Below are positions 25,566 to 33,724 of a DNA stretch of 64,000 bases, piece after piece. Source of the stretch: G963665925 sp963678925. Its GTDB lineage: Bacteria > Bacillota > Clostridia > Peptostreptococcales > Acidaminobacteraceae. The notes beneath the pieces are model-generated. The model was given only the letters and a program-made list of their open reading frames with translations, was not told where the DNA came from and ran no database searches. Each line of letters starts with the position of its first letter. The stretch's first letter is position 1. The position numbers and the translations under genes are program-made. The stretch lies in assembly GCA_963678925.1 (NCBI GenBank), contig OY787533.1, forward strand, positions 1,364,001-1,428,000. The letters are read 5' to 3'.

Positions 25566-27758
25566 TTACTCTGATTTCTCAAACAACAATTGATTTTCTG
25601 AAGTAATGACTTTAAAATCGAATGATTCTCCTGGCATTACAAGGATACTCATTGGTTTCTCTAACTCACAATCTCGACTTTCGACCTTCATATCAATTCG
25701 CCCTTCTCGGAGTCCTGTAATAATGCCATCCCCAATTTTCGAAAAATCAAATTGATCAAATAGCAATTTTCTATTTTCTTCAGGTATTTTGCAGTACCCA
25801 AATTTTCCAAATTCTAAGATGCTTTCATAAAGCGCAATTTGCTCATTATAGGCCCTTACATCTCTTAGTAGATACGCTTCGCCTTTGCGTTCAGTTTGAA
25901 TCGCTTCTTTTCTTGCCTCATAATAAGCGATTTGATCCTCTACATATGAAGTTGAGAAGTACACGCCTGTTTCCTTAATGTCGAAAGTATCCACAATTGG
26001 CTTATCAAATCTATAAACTGTTCTAAATTCTCCAACTGGTTTATAAACTGCATTTGCATCTACAGTTACTTTATCAGGAACTGTAAATCCGACCGACATC
26101 GGATACACACCAATTTCCATATTATCGCTAAAAGATCCATCTTTGGTTTTCACTTGAAGTGTTGTTTCACCAATTTTATGCGCAATTAATTTATTATCTT
26201 TTACTTCTACAATTGTCGGGTTGCTCGAAGTCCACTCAAGATCCAGCCACTCAATTTCATCCAAGCTCATATGTCCTGCAGTTTTAATATCTGCTTTAAG
26301 TTCAACTTCTTGACCAACGTATAGAGCCTTCTCTCCATCCTTCACAACAATAATCAGATCGTCTGCGATACTCACACCTTGAAGCATAGTTCGCACATAT
26401 ACGGATGCTTGTGCAACACGGCCATCTGGCGTACGTGCATAAAGAACCATCCTACCCGCCTCACTCGGTGTAAAATAGAAACCGTCTTCCCGCTTTTCAA
26501 TCTGTGTACTTGGTCCTTGTGATATGGACACTTGAAAGCCGTCCAATGATTCGTAATCAGGAATCGTTCTAATCTCAAGATATTGCTCTTTGCCAACGTA
26601 AGTTGGTGTCTCAACACCTATGATAGAAATTGCGTCGTACTCAATTTCTGGTGTAGGATTTCGCGCTGCTCTGACATAAACCCACGCGTTATCCTGATGA
26701 CTTCCATCAAGAGTAGTAGCTGTAATTTCAGTTACGCCAAACTCGTGTGTTGTTATAATACCATCAACTACACTTGCAACGGCTTCGTTACTCGACTCCC
26801 ATATTACGCCTGTTTCATATATATCATTCACATCATCAGAAATCAGTTCATAGTTCACTTCATCTTTCATTCCAATGTTATCGAAGGTAATTATCTCATC
26901 TTTAAGCATAATACCAGCAACTGTAGAATAAACTTTTAATGTAAACTTGCCTGCTGCAACGCGGTCTCTATCAATATAAATTAGTTCGCCTTCACCGGCC
27001 GAAAGGGCTTTAATCGTGTTATCATCGCCCACTTCTACTATCTCTGGTGTTAAGTTTAGAATTTCAAAATTCGTAGCCTGTTCTCTGGAATTTACATATC
27101 GCACATCTGGAACAAAATTTTCTCCAACTTTAAGCACTTCTGCAAAGCTGTTGTTGATTCGCAGACGCTCTTCACCTTCTACGTCGCGAATTATCAGCAC
27201 TACTGAATCCGTGAAAACACCATCTCGCGTCACTGCAGAAATCTTTACTTTACCAAGACCATATGGATAAACTCTGCCATTACTGTCTACGCCGGCAATT
27301 GATGGCTCATTCACTGTCCAGATCAAATCACCTGCTGTCTGTTGAACACCTAGGCTTCTTGTTAGTGTGTAACTAATATCAAAGACTTCACCAATTGGTA
27401 TGGATTTAGACCCTTGGGTAATATCAAAAGATTTGAAGTCACTTTGTACTTCAATATCTATATAGCCATTCTCGACTTTGCCATTTTTCAACACCTGAAC
27501 TTCTACTGTTGTTTTTCCAGGCATTATCCCCTTTACGAGTCCTTGTGATGAGACTGTCGCAATTTCAGGACTTATCGAAGTATACAAAACATCTATATCA
27601 CTAAGTGACTGATTATCTAAATCCGAAATATAAACCTTTTCAGTTTCACCTACCTGCAGTACTAATGTCCCGCTTTGATCAGCAAAAGCAGGTGTTGTAC
27701 AGAATGCCAATACTATCAGAATTACAAGAAGCGTCGATTTGTGTCTCAGTAAACGCAT
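25566..27758 (-). CDS. Secreted Big2 (bacterial Ig-like) repeat protein
   Basis: 730 aa. Signal peptide ends at about residue 26 (TPAFA). At least five Big2 domains follow, each with the motif pattern ISPEIATVSSQGLVKGIMPG (first at about 55-75), VNEPSIAGVDSNGRVYPYG and WESSNEAVASVVDGIITT. The C-terminal 130 residues, with a tyrosine/glutamate-rich helical stretch (SYVEDQIAYYEARKEAI), lack Big2 features. These domains are common in surface adhesins and cell-wall proteins. No SLH motif or sortase motif; probably held by other surface components. Confidence 0.8.
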   Translation of the reverse strand: MRLLRHKSTLLVILIVLAFCTTPAFADQSGTLVLQVGETEKVYISDLDNQSLSDIDVLYTSISPEIATVSSQGLVKGIMPGKTTVEVQVLKNGKVENGYIDIEVQSDFKSFDITQGSKSIPIGEVFDISYTLTRSLGVQQTAGDLIWTVNEPSIAGVDSNGRVYPYGLGKVKISAVTRDGVFTDSVVLIIRDVEGEERLRINNSFAEVLKVGENFVPDVRYVNSREQATNFEILNLTPEIVEVGDDNTIKALSAGEGELIYIDRDRVAAGKFTLKVYSTVAGIMLKDEIITFDNIGMKDEVNYELISDDVNDIYETGVIWESSNEAVASVVDGIITTHEFGVTEITATTLDGSHQDNAWVYVRAARNPTPEIEYDAISIIGVETPTYVGKEQYLEIRTIPDYESLDGFQVSISQGPSTQIEKREDGFYFTPSEAGRMVLYARTPDGRVAQASVYVRTMLQGVSIADDLIIVVKDGEKALYVGQEVELKADIKTAGHMSLDEIEWLDLEWTSSNPTIVEVKDNKLIAHKIGETTLQVKTKDGSFSDNMEIGVYPMSVGFTVPDKVTVDANAVYKPVGEFRTVYRFDKPIVDTFDIKETGVYFSTSYVEDQIAYYEARKEAIQTERKGEAYLLRDVRAYNEQIALYESILEFGKFGYCKIPEENRKLLFDQFDFSKIGDGIITGLREGRIDMKVESRDCELEKPMSILVMPGESFDFKVITSENQLLFEKSE

Positions 27759-27787
27759 AGTCTTCCCCTTTCATCTTGTCAGTACTC

Positions 27788-29998
27788 TCACTCAATCTCA
27801 TATTCCAGTTCTGTATACGAAAATTGTCCAGATGGATCTTCCACGCGCAACACAATGAGTACCTTTTCATAATCTGACGGATACGCATCAAATTCCAGTA
27901 TAACTGTCTTGCCATTGACTACTTGCACCGTTTCCGGATAATTATACCGTTTATCATTTCCAACACGGTATTCAATCTCATATAAATTATCGTTATCTGC
28001 TTCGTCCACATCAATAAAATCTGTAAACTTAATCATAATAATCCCAGGACTGATTTCCATTACGGACTCAATGTCAACGTCCTCTTTATAATCATCTGTT
28101 CCGCGTACAATTTCAATTTCCTTTTCTGCTGAAACCCCACGATAATCACTCACACCTGACCCGACTTCGACTTCATACTTTTCATCTTCATCAAGCTCGG
28201 TATCTTCATCCAAGTAGATATACAGTCTATCCGGCTCTTCTTCGAACCATGCAACGTCGTTAACTTCTATGTCATTGTCAATATCTACATCAACAGAAGC
28301 TGAATGTTCATCCAAATACATATCATATTTTAGTACCAACGTATAACGATCTAAGACATCTGCATCATCTAGTTCTGGACGCACCTCATCATCCTCTCCT
28401 TCAAACTCAGCCTTATATCGATTGATTTCATCTAAATTGAAAACATCTTGAACACCATCTACTTCAAGCTCAAATTCTTCATCTTCACGCATTCTGCTAA
28501 ATTTTAGGAGTACTGTATCAAGTAGAACTTCACCATCCTCTATTTTATAAACAATATCCTTTGGCGTTTGGGTCTTTCGCGTATCCCGATTTGTTAATTC
28601 ATAATTCGTTTTGGTAAAGGCAGTTTCATAATCCACTGTACGCGAAAACTCAACTTGTAAATAGTATGTATCAAAAGGTTCTACATCAACAACACTAAAG
28701 TCATCCAGCTCCTGGTTTTCACCAACAAACTTGTATGTGTCACCTTCACCTTTATTCATATAAGCCTGATAAGCGCTTTTCAAATCGCCCCTAGCCTCAA
28801 ACACATATTGATTACCCGCTTCAATCTCAAAATCAAAGAATTCTACAAGAATTTTGTCATCTTGATTTTCCAGAGTTTTAACTTCCATATTACGATAACT
28901 TCCATCTGTCAAACTCCCAGACTTCCCGAATCTGTAATTTAGCGCCGATTCGGCATTCTTATCGATTGGATGTGTAAAAGTCACTAGAATATGTGATGCA
29001 TCCGCAATTTCAACATCTTTGATTTTAAACAAATCTGATTCGATTTTCTCACGTGCAATTCCTGTAAAGCTCGTAGAAAGATCTGATGTTTTAAACCCTT
29101 CCTTATCCGTAACACTGTCAATTTCTACAGTGTATTTGTCACCTTTGTACATTGGTACATCAGTTTTTATACTAACTTCTTTTCCATCTATTTCCACATC
29201 GTCAATATCATAAGTGCCATTATTTGTAGAACTAATTGTAATATTATCTTTTGTAAGTGTTTCTACAGCCTCATTAAGTACCACTTTCAAGGTATTGTAA
29301 TCTGCCAGTTCAGCACTGACAATTGCAGTTGCCTCTGCATCAACTTTATACAATCCATATTTTTCTGCGATGTCTTTACGCGTAACACCTTGCTCAATTA
29401 GATTTTCTATCATAAGAATTTCTTTATCATCCATGTATTTATCTAAAGACAAGAACAAATTGTGTACCACATCTTTACGGTAATAACTGCTATTATCATC
29501 TACAGTAACAGTATGTAATATATTGTCCGATATGCCGACTTCATACGCTTTTGCATAAACGGTATCCCATGTAAAGTCACGATCTGAATCATACTCCATT
29601 GCACTAAGCAGCATAGTCAAAAATGCTTTTTCCGTTACATACTCATCAGGTCTAAATGTACCATCCGGGAATCCTGCAATAATATTTTGACGCTTGCAAT
29701 ATCCTACATAAGGTGCAAACCAGTCCGTTGTTTCAGCGTCGGAAAATTCTTTTGTTGAAAATTTTTCCTTATTCTGTAGTACATAATTTTGTTTTCCCAT
29801 AACCTTCACAATAAATGTCGCGGCTTCACTTCTCTTAAGTTTCGCATTAAGATTGTAGTCAATCCCATCTCCACTTAAGATATGCATGGTATTTAATGCT
29901 TCTGCCTCATAATCGTAATCTACACCTGCAAAAGTGGGGACTGTAAGCATTATGGCTAGGGAATATATACAAATGGATGAAATAATCTTCTTAAACAT
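27788..29998 (-). CDS. SLH-domain surface protein with Ig-like repeats
   Basis: 736 aa. Signal peptide (about 1-24, LTVPTFA). Residues 30-190 hold SLH-type modules: LKRSEAATFIVKVMG, then FSDAETTDWFAPYVGYC, GFPDGTFRPDEYVTEKAF, which bind pyruvylated wall polymer. From 210 onward there are five SbsA-type Ig-like units with many Asp and Glu residues (for example EVEVGSGVSDYRGVSA), a possible calcium-binding surface. Ribosome site AAGGAG at 7-8 nt. It probably heads the operon down to 22301; a weak promoter lies just upstream. Confidence 0.85.
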   Translation of the reverse strand: MFKKIISSICIYSLAIMLTVPTFAGVDYDYEAEALNTMHILSGDGIDYNLNAKLKRSEAATFIVKVMGKQNYVLQNKEKFSTKEFSDAETTDWFAPYVGYCKRQNIIAGFPDGTFRPDEYVTEKAFLTMLLSAMEYDSDRDFTWDTVYAKAYEVGISDNILHTVTVDDNSSYYRKDVVHNLFLSLDKYMDDKEILMIENLIEQGVTRKDIAEKYGLYKVDAEATAIVSAELADYNTLKVVLNEAVETLTKDNITISSTNNGTYDIDDVEIDGKEVSIKTDVPMYKGDKYTVEIDSVTDKEGFKTSDLSTSFTGIAREKIESDLFKIKDVEIADASHILVTFTHPIDKNAESALNYRFGKSGSLTDGSYRNMEVKTLENQDDKILVEFFDFEIEAGNQYVFEARGDLKSAYQAYMNKGEGDTYKFVGENQELDDFSVVDVEPFDTYYLQVEFSRTVDYETAFTKTNYELTNRDTRKTQTPKDIVYKIEDGEVLLDTVLLKFSRMREDEEFELEVDGVQDVFNLDEINRYKAEFEGEDDEVRPELDDADVLDRYTLVLKYDMYLDEHSASVDVDIDNDIEVNDVAWFEEEPDRLYIYLDEDTELDEDEKYEVEVGSGVSDYRGVSAEKEIEIVRGTDDYKEDVDIESVMEISPGIIMIKFTDFIDVDEADNDNLYEIEYRVGNDKRYNYPETVQVVNGKTVILEFDAYPSDYEKVLIVLRVEDPSGQFSYTELEYEIE

Positions 29999-30085
29999 TG
30001 AAAAATCTCCTTATCAAGTATTTACAGTTACATTATATCCTATTATTGGATACGTGAGAAGAAAGATTGCAGAACGATTACAAGC

Positions 30086-30112
30086 AAAAAAGCCTCAACA
30101 AATTGTCGAGGC
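30086..30112 (-). terminator. Rho-independent terminator of the TolC-like operon
   Basis: Hairpin at 30092-30112 with arms GCCTCGACAA-like and TTGTTGAGGC (9 pairs including one G-U in the minus-strand RNA), followed by TTTTTT. It lies 12 nt after the stop of the 30124-31248 gene. Confidence 0.85.
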
Positions 30113-30123
30113 CCTTTCTTTTT

Positions 30124-31248
30124 TTATTCATTGATAAATTCAGCCGTATTTTCTGAAATGTAATTATCGAATTCTGAAACAGCTATATAGTGGCTTAATT
30201 TTGCTTCAGCATTATTATAATATGCATCTTCAAAATCTATGCGAGCATCCATATAATCTTGATGGCTCACAAGTCCATTGTCATATTTTAATACTGCTAC
30301 GTCATATTCTTTCTTAGCTATCTCAAACGCCAGCTCTGAAATCTTATAATTTGTATCAGCAATCAAAACGTCATTGTATTTTGAAATAACATCGTACTTC
30401 AGTTCTCTTGCTTTTGTAATGAGCTGGTTTCCATAATTGAAGATATCATCTTCTAATTGGTCTAATTCAGTAGCAACATCTCCAAAACCTTTAAAACGCG
30501 ATTTCAGTTCCTTCTCTTTTTCAGCTATCGCCTTGGCTTGCTCAATTGTAGAAACCTGATAGCTTTTTTCAGCCACTTCATTGGCTAAGGTGTAGACATC
30601 TTCAATTTCAAAATTTGCATTTGGAATTGCTACAGCTGCAACTTCAACTTTTGATGTAGGCTCTTTGCCAATAAAAATATTGTAGTCTGCGCGCAAATCT
30701 TCAAAACTACTCTTCGCTTGCAATAGTCTCAGATATGTCTCATCATACGTCTTTTCGAACTCCATTAGTTCAAGCTCAGTAATCTGACCAAGTTCGAACT
30801 CTAGTTTCTTACTTTCAAGTTTCTCTTTCATCTGGTCATAATCTTTTTGTATAAACGCAACTTGATCTTCGTAATTCACAAACGTGTAGTACTTTTCTAC
30901 AGCTTCCAGCATAAGCGCATTTTCCTGCTGCATGGCACTATATCGTTCGTCTGAAAGCGACTTGTTGGCTTGTAGAGGGCCTAACTCAAGTAATGATTTA
31001 TCTTCGTAGCTGTAGCTCTCGTTATCGCTTCTTCCTGCCATTACAGAGTTAGACAGGTTCATCGCAGAGCGATAATCTTCATACTCTCGTTCGAGTTGAC
31101 GTTCCATGAGAAGCCACTCTGAATTCGCACTTTTCGCCTTCTCTATTATAAAATTCAAGTTCGTATTCTCAGTATCTGCATATGCAACCGACGTCATAAG
31201 GCCTAGCGCTATTGAACCTGCCAGTATACCTTTAATCAATCTTTTCAT
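30124..31248 (-). CDS. Secreted TolC-like coiled-coil protein (shorter paralogue)
   Basis: 374 aa, signal peptide to about residue 24 (TSVAYA). The mature protein is almost wholly helical with two long coiled coils (about 90-175 and 225-340). The phrases SKKLEFELGQITELELMEFEK and VLKYDNGLVSHQDYMDARIDFEDAYY follow the TolC/outer-membrane efflux protein pattern 'A..Y..G.....D...A...L..A'. The beta-barrel strands of true TolC are not evident, so it need not form a pore. It is encoded 13 nt after a longer paralogue. In an organism with an SLH-anchored S-layer and no other sign of an outer membrane its role is unclear. Confidence 0.72.
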   Translation of the reverse strand: MKRLIKGILAGSIALGLMTSVAYADTENTNLNFIIEKAKSANSEWLLMERQLEREYEDYRSAMNLSNSVMAGRSDNESYSYEDKSLLELGPLQANKSLSDERYSAMQQENALMLEAVEKYYTFVNYEDQVAFIQKDYDQMKEKLESKKLEFELGQITELELMEFEKTYDETYLRLLQAKSSFEDLRADYNIFIGKEPTSKVEVAAVAIPNANFEIEDVYTLANEVAEKSYQVSTIEQAKAIAEKEKELKSRFKGFGDVATELDQLEDDIFNYGNQLITKARELKYDVISKYNDVLIADTNYKISELAFEIAKKEYDVAVLKYDNGLVSHQDYMDARIDFEDAYYNNAEAKLSHYIAVSEFDNYISENTAEFINE

Positions 31249-31261
31249 TTAGGCACCTCGC

Positions 31262-32704
31262 TTAATTATATAAAATCCCGTTATTAACCAACACATCGTA
31301 CTTCAATATTCCTTTTTCAAGAGCTCGCTGGGCTTGGAATAATCCCTTCCATGCCGCATGATATACAAGTTCAGCTTGATTTAACTCTGTCATTGTTATC
31401 AGTCCTTGATCATAAGAAGCCTTCGCATTTGTATAGCTTACAGTAGCGTTTTCGTGGGTCTTCTTTTGATTATTCAGCGCTTGCATCTTTGACAAAATGT
31501 CTGCATAACCATAGCGCACACTTGCTTCTATTTCACTTTTCTTATCTCTTACTTGATTATTATAGTATTCAAGATCGTCAGTCAGCGTATTGTACTCATC
31601 ACCAAATTCCCGTCCCGAGGCTTTCATATATAGGTCATAGTTCGCTTGTTTGACTTCTAAATCAAGTTCAAGCCCCTTCAGTTCGACATTTGCTGCCATT
31701 GCCATTTCTATTTCTTTAGAAAGAGGTACAGTATCTAGAATATTATTTTCATTATTCATTGACGAAAGCAACAAAGTTTCTTCAGGATCAATTCCAAGCA
31801 CATTCTTAAATGAAGAAATCAGTTGTTCCTTCTGGTAATCGTACTTTTTAAGTTCTAGTCGCTTTTGCTCAAGTTCAAGCCCATTAATTTCATAATCTAT
31901 TCTGGACAGCATGCCTTGCTCATACAGCGACGCCATATTGTCATTGACTTTTTCCAGCAATGATACTTCCTGCTCAGAAAGTTCAATTGCCATATCAAGG
32001 TCATATGATTGAATGTACAGCTGAATCACTGCATTTTTCATATTTCCTTTTATCAAATCGATATTATTGAGTGTCTTTTCAACTGCTGCCTTCGTTTGAA
32101 TTTCAAGAAGCAGTGCGTTCTTCTCATAATTTTCATAAAGCTCTTCGTCTGTCAAATCCGGTTCATCATTTCCAAATATGAGTAGGTATTTCATGAACTC
32201 AAGTTCTTTACCTGTACGCTTAACTTTATCCGCATCTTCTAAGGACTCAACAACATCTGCTTTATACTCACTGGCAGTCATTCCCGACGGTACTACGGAT
32301 GTGTCTCCACGCCCTAATGCCTCAAGTACTTCCAGATCGGATTCAAAATTATCAATTATATTTGTACGATAGCCAAGCTCCGCATTAAGCTCCTCAGTCG
32401 TCATATCCTTCAAATGATCATAATCCTTATCGGCATCATCTTCATACCACATGTCTTTAAAATCATCATAACTATCCATCATCAAAACCAATTGATTTCG
32501 ACTTTGAAGACCACTGCGTACAGTATCATTCAATGTTATCATTTGACTTTCTATGTTTTTAATATCTTGACTATTATCGATCGCCATATCCATGGCTTCG
32601 TTTAAATCTAATGAATACGTATCTGCAAAAGCAATCCCTGTCCCAAACAAGGTCAACTGAGCAGATAGAGTAAACAATAATAAGAATTTGGCGAATTTTT
32701 TCAC
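31262..32704 (-). CDS. Secreted TolC-like coiled-coil protein (longer paralogue)
   Basis: 480 aa, GTG start at 32704 with AGGAGG upstream. Signal peptide to about residue 27 (GIAFA). The mature N-terminus YSLDLNEAMDMAIDNSQDI matches the opening of outer-membrane efflux (OEP) repeats, and the C-terminal ASYDQGLITMTELNQAELVY plus AQRALEKGILKYDVLV match their closing. Two coiled-coil blocks (about 210-310 and 370-460) are linked by an acidic region. No membrane-fusion protein or RND/ABC pump is encoded beside it. It forms an operon with the shorter paralogue, ending at the terminator at 30086. Confidence 0.75.
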   Translation of the reverse strand: MKKFAKFLLLFTLSAQLTLFGTGIAFADTYSLDLNEAMDMAIDNSQDIKNIESQMITLNDTVRSGLQSRNQLVLMMDSYDDFKDMWYEDDADKDYDHLKDMTTEELNAELGYRTNIIDNFESDLEVLEALGRGDTSVVPSGMTASEYKADVVESLEDADKVKRTGKELEFMKYLLIFGNDEPDLTDEELYENYEKNALLLEIQTKAAVEKTLNNIDLIKGNMKNAVIQLYIQSYDLDMAIELSEQEVSLLEKVNDNMASLYEQGMLSRIDYEINGLELEQKRLELKKYDYQKEQLISSFKNVLGIDPEETLLLSSMNNENNILDTVPLSKEIEMAMAANVELKGLELDLEVKQANYDLYMKASGREFGDEYNTLTDDLEYYNNQVRDKKSEIEASVRYGYADILSKMQALNNQKKTHENATVSYTNAKASYDQGLITMTELNQAELVYHAAWKGLFQAQRALEKGILKYDVLVNNGILYN

Positions 32705-32748
32705 CTCTTCTACCTCCTTTTAGTATAATCAGCTTCAATACTTATAGT

Positions 32749-32794
32749 ATCAAATACAGTTTAGAATTTGATGAATAAAATCTAAACATTTGAT
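32749..32794. repeat. Inverted repeat between the MORN and TolC-like genes
   Basis: ATCAAAT and ATTTGAT outer arms (7 bp) and GTTTAGA/TCTAAAC inner arms (7 bp) on the minus strand, with a 3-nt bulge on one side. No T-run follows, so it is more likely an operator or transcript structure than a terminator. Confidence 0.4.
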
Positions 32795-32806
32795 TAATTA
32801 TTTATA

Positions 32807-33505
32807 TTAATATGGATTTTGATCGGAAACATACTGTTTGAACTCTTCTCTAGACGCTCTGCCGATTTGCCGATTGTCTTCCCACTTTGCATACGTATTT
32901 TTGCCAGTAGCATCTGTAAAACGCCCTATGCCTGACCATAGTCCAAGATCCCACTCCCCGTAGTATACCTTGCCGCTTGCATAGCTCTGTTTTCCGACAC
33001 CATGCTTTACCCCCATATAGAATTCACCAATATATTTCCCGCCATCATTATAATACATTTCTCCGACACCATATGGAATTCCGTCTTTAAATGCCCCTTT
33101 GTACACATCTCCATTACTGAATATAGCGCGTCCTTCTCCACTGAGTTGGCCACTTGTAAAGATTCCTGTATAATATGAGCCTTCTATAGTAATAAGCTCA
33201 CCTTGACCTGATGGCACTCCATTTTCTATCATACCTATGAATACACTGCCATCCATTAATTTGATTTCACCATTTGCAGCATCCTCTTTAGCAGTAACTT
33301 GAATGCTATTTGAATTTAGCATCACCTTATATCCAATTTTCTCAAACACTTTAACTGGTATGTATATTTGACTACCTATAAATTGAACATCAGAAGATAA
33401 TAATTCATCATCCAAGTAAAACGAAAACACACCTGTACTTCCATATGTATTCGTGTATAGAAAAAAAGCTAAAACTGCAAGTAAGACCCCTATTTTTTTT
33501 TTCAA
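32807..33505 (-). CDS. Secreted MORN-repeat protein
   Basis: 232 aa, TTG start at 33505 (GGAGG at 33514-33518, 8-nt spacing). Signal peptide core IGVLLAVLAFFLYTNTYG. Residues about 25-75 (FSFYLDDELLSSDVQFIGSQ, then a VPVKVFEKIGYKV-like turn) resemble the copper-amine-oxidase N-terminal-like domain often seen in Clostridia wall proteins. From 78 to about 210 there are six to seven MORN motifs (for example GVPSGQGELI, DGIPYGVGEMYYNDGGKYIG). MORN repeats usually bind membrane lipid or partner proteins; a secreted form in an S-layer locus is unusual. Extended -10 promoter at 33531-33539. Confidence 0.8.
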   Translation of the reverse strand: MKKKIGVLLAVLAFFLYTNTYGSTGVFSFYLDDELLSSDVQFIGSQIYIPVKVFEKIGYKVMLNSNSIQVTAKEDAANGEIKLMDGSVFIGMIENGVPSGQGELITIEGSYYTGIFTSGQLSGEGRAIFSNGDVYKGAFKDGIPYGVGEMYYNDGGKYIGEFYMGVKHGVGKQSYASGKVYYGEWDLGLWSGIGRFTDATGKNTYAKWEDNRQIGRASREEFKQYVSDQNPY

Positions 33506-33530
33506 ACTTCACACCTCCTAGACTATTCTA

Positions 33531-33539
33531 ATTATATCA
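33531..33539 (-). promoter_or_regulatory. Extended -10 promoter of the MORN gene
   Basis: TGATATAAT on the minus strand, 26 nt upstream of the TTG start codon. No convincing -35 box. Confidence 0.45.
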
Positions 33540-33674
33540 AAATTAGGACTTTATCGATTCCCTATTTATTATAGAACGCAGCTTCTCCAATCCTAAATTT
33601 ATTCATTTCAAGAACATAAGTATAGTAACAAATCTGTCTATTTGCAATCATACTGTTGCCATTGAAATCTATCT

Positions 33675-33704
33675 AAAAAAGAGGCAACCAAATGGTTGCC
33701 TCTT
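33675..33704 (-). terminator. Strong rho-independent terminator of the S-layer gene
   Basis: Arms GAGGCAACCA/TGGTTGCCTC form a 10-bp perfect stem (33681-33702), extended by two A-T pairs, followed by TTTTTT on the minus strand. It is 20 nt after the S-layer stop codon, so the S-layer gene is its own transcription unit. Confidence 0.9.
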
Positions 33705-33724
33705 AAATAGAAATCTAACTTTTA

